Source: an uncultured Desulfovibrio sp. (GTDB lineage Bacteria; Desulfobacterota; Desulfovibrionia; Desulfovibrionales; Desulfovibrionaceae). Taken from it: a DNA stretch of 52,498 nt. Position 1 is the first letter of the stretch; each line of letters begins with the position of its first letter. Below are positions 27,784-36,554 of the stretch, in pieces. Both the position numbers and the translations under genes were made by a program. The notes beneath the pieces were generated by a model. It ran no database searches. It was not told the origin of the DNA and saw only the letters and a list, made by a program, of their open reading frames with translations. The stretch spans positions 1-52,498 of the forward strand of contig CAMQVJ010000006.1 of assembly GCA_947038175.1 (NCBI GenBank), written 5' to 3'.

Positions 27784-28635
27784 TTACTCGGGTCTGTTAT
27801 AACTAAGCTTTTCTAAATAGGCATTTCTAAGGGAAATATAAGGGTCAAAGGAACTTTCTTTAAAGGTCTCATAACTTGTATAGAGTGTTCCAAAATCATT
27901 CACGGTAAAAAGTGAACCCATTGAAAGCGATACTTGCCAAGGAAGGAGATAAGCTAAAGGCTCTGCGGTTAGGTCACCTAAAGTACCAACACTTTCTCGA
28001 ATTGTTGATGGGCCATAAAACGGTAATATGAGATAGGGTCCTTCGGGGAGATTCCACTTCGCAAGGGTATAGCCTAAACACAATTGTTGAGCTTTGTGTG
28101 GCACAAGAACCTCATTGCGTGATGCAACATCAGCAAAACCAGCGCTTGTTGTCGTATTGATAATAAACTTGCCAAACTCTACAAAAAATTGCTGAAATTC
28201 CGCCTGTAAAAGAGCATTCGCCATACGCACAGGAGCATTTAAATTATATTTAAAATAACCTAAGCCACTGCGAATTTTTTGAGGTGTTACCTTTACATAA
28301 GCCTTATGCACTGGTTTTGCCACTTTTAGAAGGACAAAATCATTAAAGGTAAACCATGCCTTGTTCCATATAATAAGCGGATCTGCTTGTGCTTTAGTAT
28401 CATAATCTTCAAAATCGCCATATTCATCAAAGTCGTCAAAGTCGTCATAATCATCAGTGACAGTGATACCTTGGGAATTTATTCCTTCCCTTGCGGCATT
28501 GTCAGTCGCCAAGCCTTCATCTAGCACAGAGGAAGCCTGCGAATTATTTTGTTCAAGAGGAGTGTTTTGCTTTTTAGCACAAGCACTGCCCAGAAGAAGA
28601 ACACAAAGTAACATCATGAGCGAAAGCGATTTCAT
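27784..28635 (-). CDS. mlaA: Lipid-asymmetry lipoprotein MlaA (VacJ family)
   Basis: MlaA is an outer-membrane lipoprotein that removes misplaced phospholipids. The 283-residue product has a lipobox LLGSAC, an Asp/Tyr-rich acidic stretch (YDDFDDFDEYGDFEDYD, about 62-78) and the MlaA domain. That domain includes the NLNAPVRMANALLQ, FINTTTSAG and LPFYGPSTIRES motifs. The acidic stretch is not typical. It is the last gene of the mlaE-F-D-C-A operon, 52 bases after mlaC. Confidence 0.92.
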   Translation of the reverse strand: MKSLSLMMLLCVLLLGSACAKKQNTPLEQNNSQASSVLDEGLATDNAAREGINSQGITVTDDYDDFDDFDEYGDFEDYDTKAQADPLIIWNKAWFTFNDFVLLKVAKPVHKAYVKVTPQKIRSGLGYFKYNLNAPVRMANALLQAEFQQFFVEFGKFIINTTTSAGFADVASRNEVLVPHKAQQLCLGYTLAKWNLPEGPYLILPFYGPSTIRESVGTLGDLTAEPLAYLLPWQVSLSMGSLFTVNDFGTLYTSYETFKESSFDPYISLRNAYLEKLSYNRPE

Positions 28636-28687
28636 ATGAATACCTTCTATAATTTATATTTCTATACTTTTTTACATTCACTTGCGA

Positions 28688-29308
28688 CTAGTTAGCTTCC
28701 ATTTTCTTTGCCTTGGTCACGGCTTTTTCTTGAATTCGTTTAATAAGTTCATCAGGAGAACTATTTGCAAGAATATCTCTAAATTGTTCTCTATAGTTCT
28801 TTATCAAACTAATGCCCTCGATGATAACATCGTAAACAACCCATTCACCGTTTTTAACAAGCATTCTAAAAGAAACGGGGTAATTGCTCGCTTCACCCTG
28901 AAATAAGGTGTGAACTTCAACTCTTTCGTTATTAGCCGATGCGATTTCACCAACATATACAAGCCGTTGTCCATTATAAGAATCAAGAGTATCAATATAG
29001 GAGCTGCGTAAAAGATTGGTAAAGGCTGTTTGAAAAGCAACTTTTTGATCTGCATTAAACTGCTTCCAACGTGGCCCAATAGTGCGTACAGAAAATTCTT
29101 CAAAATCAAAGAATTTCATAATTTCCACTTCTAATTCTTTAATAACCTGCGGTCTTGTGTCTATATTTTGAAAGTCATCTTGTAGCAATAATTCCATAAT
29201 TCGTGCACTAGCAAATTCAACACGATCTTTCGCAGTGCCAGGGTCAGCGTTAGCCGTGTTTAGAAATAAAAAGAAAGAAAAAAGAAAAGTAGTAAAAAAC
29301 TTCAACAT
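28688..29308 (-). CDS. mlaC: Periplasmic phospholipid-binding protein MlaC (Ttg2D)
   Basis: MlaC shuttles phospholipids between the outer-membrane MlaA complex and MlaFEDB. The 206-residue product has a cleaved signal peptide (residues 1-21) and the family core. That core includes FDFEEFSVRTIGPRWKQFNADQKVAFQTAFTNLLRSSYID (positions about 70-110) and GEWVVYDVIIEGISLIKNYREQF near 160. It overlaps mlaD by one base (TAATG). Confidence 0.92.
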   Translation of the reverse strand: MLKFFTTFLFSFFLFLNTANADPGTAKDRVEFASARIMELLLQDDFQNIDTRPQVIKELEVEIMKFFDFEEFSVRTIGPRWKQFNADQKVAFQTAFTNLLRSSYIDTLDSYNGQRLVYVGEIASANNERVEVHTLFQGEASNYPVSFRMLVKNGEWVVYDVIIEGISLIKNYREQFRDILANSSPDELIKRIQEKAVTKAKKMEAN

Positions 29309-29748
29309 TATACGCCTCCAAAGACAAATTTGCTAATAAGAGATTCAATATCCACTGTGGACTCTGTATCAAGAATCATGGAACCATTTTTTAATAATTC
29401 ATCAGTTCCACCTGGCTCTAAACCAATATATTTATCACCAATGAGACCACTTGTTTTCACCGCAGCGAATGTATCTTCACTAAGTTCAATACCTTCATCA
29501 ATGAGCATATCAACTAAAGCAAGGTAATTCTTTCTATCGAGTTGAATCTTGGTCACACGTCCAACATTGACACCTGCAATTTCCACATTTGCGCCATTGC
29601 GTAGGCCTGCAATTGATCCAAATTGCGCAGTAACTGTATAGCCTCGTTGCCCAAAAACTTCCATTTTACCTAATTTTATGGTGAGGTAGCCCACACATAA
29701 TAAGCCAATAAGAACAAAAATCCCAACCATACTTTGCTTATGAAACAT
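29308..29748 (-). CDS. mlaD: MCE-domain lipid-transport protein MlaD
   Basis: MlaD forms the hexameric lipid-passing ring of the Mla ABC complex. From the ATG at 29748 the product is 146 residues: a membrane anchor (8-27, VGIFVLIGLLCVGYLTIKLG) then one MCE domain (NGANVEIAGVNVGRVTKIQL, SGLIGDKYIGLEPG). GAGGT six bases upstream supports this start. An upstream in-frame ATG at 29805 adds 19 basic residues without a binding site. The C-terminal helix expected after the MCE domain is short. Confidence 0.9.
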   Translation of the reverse strand: MFHKQSMVGIFVLIGLLCVGYLTIKLGKMEVFGQRGYTVTAQFGSIAGLRNGANVEIAGVNVGRVTKIQLDRKNYLALVDMLIDEGIELSEDTFAAVKTSGLIGDKYIGLEPGGTDELLKNGSMILDTESTVDIESLISKFVFGGV

Positions 29749-29843
29749 AGAGACCTCAATAATTTTTCTTGTTTTCGTTTTACGTATTTCTTTAGTATTA
29801 TTCAAACGGGAAATGCAATGTAATCTAATATATTATCTAAAAG

Positions 29844-30695
29844 CTAACTCTTAAGCCACTCATCAAGAGCGGCACGAACTTCTGCGTTTGCTGGTGCAAT
29901 ATTTATTTTATGGTGATCACGAGATTGCTGATTGATAAATTCCAAAATATACGGATCATCAGAAGCAAAAAAACCATCAATATTACCATTATAGCGAGCC
30001 TTACCCTCTTTCAATAATAAAGCATGATCTGCAACTCTCTTCACGCTCGTAAGGTCATGCGTGATGAGAACCGTTGTCATATTTTTATAATACGATTGCA
30101 TATCAAGCAAAAGTTGATCCATGCGTGCAGAAGTAATCGGGTCAAGACCTGAAGTCGGTTCATCATAAAAAAGCAAGGGAGGCTCTGTAATAATCGCCCG
30201 TGCAAGCCCAGCTCTTTTTTTCATTCCGCCAGAAAGCTCTGCGGGATAATAATCCGCAGCGTCAACTAAACCAACTAAATCTAAAGTATCTAGAACAGTT
30301 TTTCTAATGACATCTGCTGAAAGTTTCGTGTGCTCTTTTAATGGTAATGCCACATTTTCTTCAAGAGTGAGGGAGCTCAAAAGAGCGCCATCTTGGAATA
30401 AAACCCCAATGCGGCGACGCATAGAACGAAACTGTTTTGAAGTCATATCAAAAATATCGTTACCACCGATAAGGATTTTTCCAGACTTATGGGGAGTGAG
30501 TCCTAATATTATGCGAAGCAAGGTGGTTTTTCCACAGCCAGAGCCACCTAGAATAGCCGTTATTTTCCCAGCGGGTATTTGAGCATTCAAGGATTTTATA
30601 ATATTCGTCTCTGTATAACCAGCCACGAGATTTTCGATTTGAATATCCCATGTATTATTTTGCAAGACTGCTTTATCTTTTATTTTTGTTGTCAT
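29844..30695 (-). CDS. mlaF: ABC transporter ATPase MlaF
   Basis: This is the nucleotide-binding subunit of the Mla phospholipid transporter. The 283-residue product has Walker A GGSGCGKTTLL, Q-loop VLFQDGALLSSLT, signature LSGGMKKRAGLARA, Walker B LLFYDEPTSGLDP and the H-loop LITHD. The LSGGM(K/R)KR form is specific to the Mla/MCE ATPases. The C terminus carries an extra 30-residue tail. It follows mlaE by nine bases; a 95-base gap separates it from mlaD. Confidence 0.95.
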   Translation of the reverse strand: MTTKIKDKAVLQNNTWDIQIENLVAGYTETNIIKSLNAQIPAGKITAILGGSGCGKTTLLRIILGLTPHKSGKILIGGNDIFDMTSKQFRSMRRRIGVLFQDGALLSSLTLEENVALPLKEHTKLSADVIRKTVLDTLDLVGLVDAADYYPAELSGGMKKRAGLARAIITEPPLLFYDEPTSGLDPITSARMDQLLLDMQSYYKNMTTVLITHDLTSVKRVADHALLLKEGKARYNGNIDGFFASDDPYILEFINQQSRDHHKINIAPANAEVRAALDEWLKS

Positions 30696-30704
30696 TGCAA
30701 GCCC

Positions 30705-31484
30705 TTACAAAAGAAAAGAAGTTAGAATGTAGTCGCTAATCAAAATAAGAACACAACTCATAACCACAGCTGAAGTGGTTGCATTACCAACCGCAACAGG
30801 GCCTTTTGCTTCTTGACGAGTATGAACATTGTAGCCTTGATAGCAACAAATAGTTATAACAATAAGGGCAAAAACGAAGGCTTTCAGAAGGCTACCATTG
30901 ACATCAGCCAAAGTGACACTGGACTCAATTCCTGAAAAATATCGTCCAGAATTCAGCCCAAGTAAAACACTCGCCGATAGATAACCACCAAAAATACCAA
31001 CCACATTGAAAATAGCGGTCAGCAAAGGAAAAGCAATAATAGCAGCCCAAATTCGTGGGCTCACCAAATATGCCATAGGTGAAATGTCCATAACTTCAAG
31101 GGCATCAATCTGGTCACTTATCCGCATCACACCAATTTCCGCAGTCATAGCACTACCAGCCCTTGCCGCTACCATAATAGCTGTAAGAACAGGACCCATT
31201 TCACGAATTAAGGTAAGGGAAAGCAAAGACCCAAGCATGCCTTGCGCACCAAAAAGACTCATCGCATGAAAAGCCTGTAAGCCAAGAACAAGACCCGTGA
31301 ACAGGCCAATAAGAAGAATAACAAAAATAGATTGCGCACCAATAACATAAAGGTGATGAAATATTTTTGAAAAGAGGTGCTTGCTATGGTGGCTCAAAAC
31401 AATGGAGTCGTACAAAAAGATCGCAACAGAACCTAATTTATCAAGAATTGATGCTATCAAAGATAATACTATATTTTTTCTCAT
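30705..31484 (-). CDS. mlaE: ABC transporter permease MlaE
   Basis: The 259-residue membrane subunit of the Mla complex has the expected features. QAFHAMSLFGAQGMLGSLLSLTLIREMGPVLTAIMVAARAGSAMTAEIGVMRISDQIDALEVM (positions about 70-132) holds the coupling helix and the conserved REMGPVL and EIG.M segments. Its N terminus is longer than that of E. coli MlaE. It is first in the operon. GAGAGAAAA lies just before its ATG. Confidence 0.95.
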   Translation of the reverse strand: MRKNIVLSLIASILDKLGSVAIFLYDSIVLSHHSKHLFSKIFHHLYVIGAQSIFVILLIGLFTGLVLGLQAFHAMSLFGAQGMLGSLLSLTLIREMGPVLTAIMVAARAGSAMTAEIGVMRISDQIDALEVMDISPMAYLVSPRIWAAIIAFPLLTAIFNVVGIFGGYLSASVLLGLNSGRYFSGIESSVTLADVNGSLLKAFVFALIVITICCYQGYNVHTRQEAKGPVAVGNATTSAVVMSCVLILISDYILTSFLL

Positions 31485-31583
31485 AATTTTCTCTCATGAG
31501 AACCTTAGCTCACTCCATAATATTTAGCAATAAAATTATTCTGCCAGAAAGTATAAGCCACATCATTCCAATTTGTTTTTTAA

Positions 31584-31597
31584 GGGAGTTGAACTCC
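31584..31597. repeat. Decayed copy of the GC-hairpin repeat
   Basis: The core GGGAGTTGAACTCC follows a T-run (GTTTTTTAA) as in the intact copies at 2750, 25735 and 52159. The C-rich tail and second hairpin are not preserved. It lies between the divergent mla operon and hypC. Confidence 0.6.
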
Positions 31598-31774
31598 TCT
31601 CAAGTTAGAAGGATTTTCTCTTCCTAGCCCGTTTTATTTACTTTGATATTCTTTTACTTTTAATGTATAAGACAAACTTCTGCATAGGTATTTTTACCAA
31701 AAGAGGTAAACCTCTCAAAAAGAACATGCAAAACATTGAAAAACATTATAGAATAGAATCCCTTAGGAGAATAT

Positions 31775-32020
31775 ATGTGTTTAGCTGTACCCGCTTGTGT
31801 CACAGAAATGGTTGGCGATGAGATAGCACGAATCCGTTTAGGAGAAGGAGAAACATTTATGGATGTTTCCACAATGCTCCTTGAAGAAGCACCAAAAATT
31901 GGCGACTACGTTATCGTACACGCAGGGTTTATCCTTCGTATTTTAGATCCCATTGAAGCGCAAGAGTCTTTAAAGCTTCTACGAGAAGTTGCGCAAATGG
32001 GTGAAGTCGTTCCGTTCTAA
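31775..32020 (+). CDS. hypC: Hydrogenase maturation chaperone HypC/HupF
   Basis: HypC carries the Fe(CN)2CO precursor from HypD to the large subunit of NiFe hydrogenases. The 81-residue product starts MCLAVP with the essential Cys2 exposed after Met removal, and has GDYVIVHAGFILRILD. CTTAGGAG precedes the ATG. No hypD, hypE or hydrogenase gene is next to it, so it is a lone copy here. Confidence 0.95.
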   Translation: MCLAVPACVTEMVGDEIARIRLGEGETFMDVSTMLLEEAPKIGDYVIVHAGFILRILDPIEAQESLKLLREVAQMGEVVPF

Positions 32021-32145
32021 CAATTTTGATTATTTGAAATTCCTTTGTTTTATCCATGCCTTTGTTTTCAGACTTTTAAATTTCAAAATGAATGTGTATA
32101 CACGCAAGAAAACAGCCTGTTCCACGTTCAAAAAAAGACAATACC

Positions 32146-33378
32146 ATGAAGAAGCAATTTCTTGTTCTGATGCTTTGCTCTGTTGGCTATGTGATAAGTC
32201 TTATGGCACGCAGTAGCCCTGCCGTTTTATCAGAACACCTCATAACAGACTTCGCCTTTAATGCGAGTACCCTTGGGCTTGTAAGCGCATCTACCATGGT
32301 TTCCTATGGTTTTATGCAATTGCCTGCGGGTGTTCTTGCTGATATGTTTGGCCCACGCAAAGTACTTATTGTTTTCACTCTCATAGCAGGTATAGCTACT
32401 CTCGCCTTTGCTTTCTCCCAAACGGCTGAACAAGTTATTATTGCACGCTTTTTCATCGGTATCGGGGTTTCTTTATCGGTGGTATCCATCACCATGGTGA
32501 GCCTCTGGTTCACCCCCCAAACCTTCGCACGAGCGAATAGTATTCTCTGTGCCATAAGTGAATTTGGCCCTGTTTTGGCTGGCTTTCCGCTTGTCTTTGT
32601 CATTGGGCTTTTTTCATGGCGTGGATCAATGGCAGGCATGGGAATACTCATTTTACTCCTTACTTTTTTTTGGTACTTCCTTGTTCCAGAAAAATCGCCT
32701 TTAGCCCTCAACGAAACTCGTCCCCCTGCCTCCTTCAAGCAAAGCTTCAAGGGCATTCTCATCGTCTTAAAGTGTCCTGAATTTTGGCCTATGTGTATGT
32801 GGCAAATGTTTGCAACAGGCTCCATTTACGTGATGGTAACTTTGTGGCTCGTTCCCTATTTTGCCGATACTGCAAATTATAGCGTCCTTGAAGCCTCATA
32901 CATTATTTCCCTTGCAGGCATTGGTTTTATTGGCGTTCAAGCCTCTGTAGGATTTCTTTCAGATATTGTTTTCAAAAGCCGCAAAAAAGTACTTATCTTC
33001 ATCACTATCAATTTTCTTGTCTCGGCGTTCATGCTTGTCTTTGGAGCAGGACACCTCAACTATGTATTTAATATCATTCTTGCTTTTATGATGATGAGCG
33101 GTGTGGCAGGATCAAATATCTGTAATACCATGGTAAAAGAAACCTTCCCCTCTTCCCTTACGGGGACAGCTCTTGGCTGTTTCAATATGCTGTACCCTAT
33201 TTGGACAGCCCTTATGCAAGTTTTTTTTGGTTTCTTACTCAGTTATTCTTTATCGCAAGGAATAAACACTGTCGATTCCTATAAAATTGCTTGCTCTCTC
33301 GTACTTGTATGCGCTTTTATTGCTCTCTTCTGTAGCTTTATGACAAAAGATACCTATACCTTATCACACAGTGAATAA
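32146..33378 (+). CDS. Major facilitator superfamily transporter
   Basis: From the ATG at 32146 the product has 410 residues and about 12 helices. It begins MKKQFLVLMLCSVGYVISLM, directly before the first helix. A frame extension to 32092 adds 18 mainly basic residues and is less likely. The loop 2-3 motif LADMFGPRK is the MFS signature, and FFIGIGVSLSVVSITMVSLW fits helix 4-5. Family features do not fix a substrate; the pattern resembles organic-acid or sugar-phosphate-type MFS proteins. It lies between hypC and trmFO without tight spacing. Confidence 0.88.
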   Translation: MKKQFLVLMLCSVGYVISLMARSSPAVLSEHLITDFAFNASTLGLVSASTMVSYGFMQLPAGVLADMFGPRKVLIVFTLIAGIATLAFAFSQTAEQVIIARFFIGIGVSLSVVSITMVSLWFTPQTFARANSILCAISEFGPVLAGFPLVFVIGLFSWRGSMAGMGILILLLTFFWYFLVPEKSPLALNETRPPASFKQSFKGILIVLKCPEFWPMCMWQMFATGSIYVMVTLWLVPYFADTANYSVLEASYIISLAGIGFIGVQASVGFLSDIVFKSRKKVLIFITINFLVSAFMLVFGAGHLNYVFNIILAFMMMSGVAGSNICNTMVKETFPSSLTGTALGCFNMLYPIWTALMQVFFGFLLSYSLSQGINTVDSYKIACSLVLVCAFIALFCSFMTKDTYTLSHSE

Positions 33379-33418
33379 ATTAGAATAATTTATTCCATTA
33401 AAATATCGAAGGATTTTT

Positions 33419-34969
33419 ATGAAAAACACAGTTCTTATTATCGGTGGCGGCCTAGCAGGTTGTGAATGCGCACTTACTTTGGCCCATTATGGCATACATG
33501 TTAAACTTTACGAGCAAAAACCACACACTTACTCCCCTGCCCACCTCAGCGAGAAATTAGGCGAACTTGTTTGCTCAAACTCTTTTCGATCTGATAAAGC
33601 AGACGGCCCACAAAGTAGCGGTGTAGGGATACTTAAAAAAGAAATGAGAGCCCTAAATAGCCCTCTTATGCAATTTGCCGAAGAAGTTCGTGTGCCAGCA
33701 GGAAAGGCGTTAGCCGTCGATAGAGAACTTTTTTCCCAGCGCATTACCGAGTCGATAGCAGAAAATCCTTTCATAAGCACAGAACGACGTGAGATTAAAA
33801 GCCTTGATGAAATAGAAACACTACGAAAAGAGGAGGAAGCAGAATTTGTTGTTATTGCTTCTGGCCCTTTGACTTCTGAAGCGCTCGCCACGTCACTTTT
33901 TTCCGCAATCGGTTCAGATTATTGCTATTTTTATGATGCCATTGCACCTATTGTTCTAGCAGATTCCCTCGATATGAATATTATTTTTAGGGGTTCTCGT
34001 TACGATAATATTCCGCCTCCGCCGTATAACGATGAAATAGCAAGAAGTGAAGAATTATCAAGCCAATGGCGTGAAAAAATGCATGCAGAAAGACAAGCGC
34101 TCAAAGAGCAAGCTCTTGCAGAAAGTAATGCCGACGACAGCGCTACTACAGCTACCACTACCACTACTGCTACCATTACGGCTACCGAAGAAGACGAAGG
34201 CGACTATCTCAATTGCCCCATGCATAAATTTGAATACGATATTTTCTATCAAGCTCTTCTCGATGCAGAGAAAACTGCGTCTCATAATTTTGAAAAAGAA
34301 CTCCACTTTGAGGGCTGCATGCCCATTGAAACCATGGCAGAAAGAGGAGAGCGCACCCTCACCTTTGGCCCACTCAAACCCGTTGGTTTTACAGACCCTC
34401 GAACAGGAAGACGAGCTTACGCCATTTTACAATTGCGAGCAGAAAGTGCTAATACATACGCTTTCAATCTAGTTGGCTGCCAAACAAAAATGACATACCC
34501 AGCGCAAGATAAAGTATTTAGACTGGTACCTGGTTTAGAGAATGTAGAGTTTTTGCGTCATGGCAGCGTGCATCGCAATACTTTTGTAAATGCCCCTATT
34601 TGCCTAAACCAAGACCTCGCCATACGTGGTCATGAACATATTATTCTTGCAGGGCAAATAACAGGCGTTGAAGGATATGTTGAATCTGCAGCTTGCGGAC
34701 TTTGGGTAGCCCTCTCTTTAGCATCAAAAATCCTTGAGAAGAAACTAGAGACTCCACCAGATACCACCGCCATGGGTGCACTACTCGCACACTTAAAAAA
34801 TACAAAACTAAAAAGCTATCAACCTTCCAATTTACACTTTGGACTTATGCCAACCCTTGACGAAAAAGCAAAGAAAAGAAACAGAAAAGAACTTATGGCA
34901 GAAAGAGCTCAGAAAGATTTTGAAGATTGGCATACAAATTTTTGGGGCAAAGATATAAATCTCGCTTAA
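33419..34969 (+). CDS. trmFO: Methylenetetrahydrofolate-tRNA (uracil-5-)-methyltransferase TrmFO
   Basis: TrmFO makes ribothymidine at position 54 of tRNA using methylene-THF and FAD. The 516-residue product has the FAD loop IIGGGLAGCECALTLA, SEKLGELVCSNSFRSD, PAGKALAVDRELFSQ and the C-terminal AGQITGVEGYVESAACG. Relatives are about 440 residues. Here an insertion at about 221-262 is rich in Ala, Thr, Asp and Glu and is encoded by an ACT/GCT-like simple repeat (34140-34186). It probably forms a flexible loop. Confidence 0.93.
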   Translation: MKNTVLIIGGGLAGCECALTLAHYGIHVKLYEQKPHTYSPAHLSEKLGELVCSNSFRSDKADGPQSSGVGILKKEMRALNSPLMQFAEEVRVPAGKALAVDRELFSQRITESIAENPFISTERREIKSLDEIETLRKEEEAEFVVIASGPLTSEALATSLFSAIGSDYCYFYDAIAPIVLADSLDMNIIFRGSRYDNIPPPPYNDEIARSEELSSQWREKMHAERQALKEQALAESNADDSATTATTTTTATITATEEDEGDYLNCPMHKFEYDIFYQALLDAEKTASHNFEKELHFEGCMPIETMAERGERTLTFGPLKPVGFTDPRTGRRAYAILQLRAESANTYAFNLVGCQTKMTYPAQDKVFRLVPGLENVEFLRHGSVHRNTFVNAPICLNQDLAIRGHEHIILAGQITGVEGYVESAACGLWVALSLASKILEKKLETPPDTTAMGALLAHLKNTKLKSYQPSNLHFGLMPTLDEKAKKRNRKELMAERAQKDFEDWHTNFWGKDINLA

Positions 34970-35133
34970 CTTGGTGCACGAACGGGCTAAGATTTCTTAA
35001 TCCGCTTTTGCCCGTCTTTAAGAAAAATCCCTTTTCCCTCAAAACATTTGTTGAATTTTATTTTGCCTTCCAGTATAATAGAGGCGTAAAATCCTTACAC
35101 TATACAAATAATATAAACGAAAAGAATATACCT

Positions 35134-35478
35134 ATGAATACCAAAAATTATCCATCTGAGGATTCCCAAAATAATATAACTGATAATCTATCAGATACGC
35201 TATCGGGTGATATACCAACAGACAGAAACAATATACCAGGTCCAAACGCTCAAGTAGCGCAAAGAGTAGAAGAGCTTTTAAAAGAGCAATTATACGAACT
35301 CGGCATTGATGTTAAAAAACTAAACCCAGAAGAAATCGCGCAATCCATGAAATGTCACGTCGCCCCCGATAAAAGCATGATGTATTTTTGGAACAATAAG
35401 CCCCTCCTCGACGTTGTTCCCGAAGTGAAAGGTGATTCTGTGGCATGGCGCATGTTCACAAAAGATGATATAAAGTAA
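35134..35478 (+). CDS. Hypothetical small protein
   Basis: From the ATG at 35134 the product has 114 residues. A frame extension to 34927 overlaps trmFO and is unlikely. The first 45 residues are polar and low-complexity (Asn, Asp, Ser). The rest looks folded: VAQRVEELLKEQLYELGIDV, then KLNPEEIAQSMKCHVAPDK and YFWNNKPLLDVVPE. I do not recognise a family. It lies between trmFO and a cysteine synthase gene. No good ribosome-binding site precedes it. Confidence 0.5.
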   Translation: MNTKNYPSEDSQNNITDNLSDTLSGDIPTDRNNIPGPNAQVAQRVEELLKEQLYELGIDVKKLNPEEIAQSMKCHVAPDKSMMYFWNNKPLLDVVPEVKGDSVAWRMFTKDDIK

Positions 35479-35572
35479 AGATCCTTTAGGTTACTAGTAT
35501 TATTTGACATTGAGAAGCGTATTTTAAAAGTAGCGACATCGTAAGCACAAGACTAATATAAAAGGAAGGAAC

Positions 35573-36493
35573 ATGAGCATACTAAACACCATAGGGAATA
35601 CCCCCCTTGTCTTTCTCAAAACCCTATCCAAAGACGCAGGGGCTAATATCTACGTTAAAATGGAAATGTTTAACCCTGGCGGTTCCGTCAAAGATAGAGC
35701 TTCCTACGCTTATATCAAACAAGCCCTTGCACGTGGTGACCTCCTCCCTGGGGGGACAGTCATTGAGGCGTCTAGCGGAAATTTAGGCATTGGGCTTGCG
35801 CTTGTCTGTAAGCAATTTGATCTTAAACTGAAAGTTTGTATGCCTGAATCTGCAAGCCTTGAGCGCAGAAAATTAATCAAAGGCTTTGGTGCAAAATTAT
35901 TACTCAGTCCTGCAAGCCTTGGCATGAAAGGTGCGCTTAGCATGGCAGATGATTTAATGGCGCAATCTAAAAATGCTTTTCGCCCTAATCAATTCACTAA
36001 CCCCGATGGCCCAAGAGTTCACTATGAAAATACGGGGCCTGAAATTGTGAAAGCTGCTAATAAACGAGGTATACATATAGATGCTTTTATTGCAGGCGTA
36101 GGTTCTGGAGCAACATTCACAGGAACAGGGCGTTATTTGAAGGAACTTTTTCCCCGTGTATATTTATGTCCTGTAGAGCCTACTGAGTCTGCCGTTCTTT
36201 CTGGTAAAGAGCCTGCACCGCATGGTATTCAAGGCATAGGAGCTGGATTTATTCCTGAAGTTATGGACACCACTCTCATAAGTGAAGTTTTACAAGCCAG
36301 CACGACAGACGCTATCAACACAGCGCAACTTCTTTTAGAAACAGAAGGCATCAACGCAGGTATTTCAACAGGCGCAAATGTTTTTGCAGCCCTCATGCTC
36401 GCTGGTCGGCCTGAATTTGCGGGGAAAAATATTATCACCATAGCTTCAGACCTTGGTGAACGATACATGTCAACCGCTCTTTTCCAAGAATAA
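35573..36493 (+). CDS. cysM: Cysteine synthase (O-acetylserine sulfhydrylase family)
   Basis: A fold-type II PLP enzyme of 306 residues that would join sulfide to O-acetylserine or a similar acceptor. The Schiff-base Lys is in NPGGSVKDRAS (about residue 42). The PLP phosphate loop GSGATFTG and the terminal SDLGERY are present. The substrate loop, usually TSGNTG, is SSGNLG, a form found in some serine or phosphoserine-using relatives, so the acceptor is not certain. AAGGAAGGAAC precedes the ATG. A symmetric terminator follows. Confidence 0.82.
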   Translation: MSILNTIGNTPLVFLKTLSKDAGANIYVKMEMFNPGGSVKDRASYAYIKQALARGDLLPGGTVIEASSGNLGIGLALVCKQFDLKLKVCMPESASLERRKLIKGFGAKLLLSPASLGMKGALSMADDLMAQSKNAFRPNQFTNPDGPRVHYENTGPEIVKAANKRGIHIDAFIAGVGSGATFTGTGRYLKELFPRVYLCPVEPTESAVLSGKEPAPHGIQGIGAGFIPEVMDTTLISEVLQASTTDAINTAQLLLETEGINAGISTGANVFAALMLAGRPEFAGKNIITIASDLGERYMSTALFQE

Positions 36494-36506
36494 AAAAGAA
36501 AATATA

Positions 36507-36552
36507 TAACTCATTGATTCAAAATTATTATATTTAAAAATCAATGAGTTAT
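36507..36552. terminator. Bidirectional terminator between cysM and the glycosyltransferase gene
   Basis: Arms ATAACTCATTGATT and AATCAATGAGTTAT are perfect over 14 bp, with an AT-rich 18-base loop. They sit between convergent genes, within 15 bases of both stops. Confidence 0.85.
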
Positions 36553-36554
36553 TC

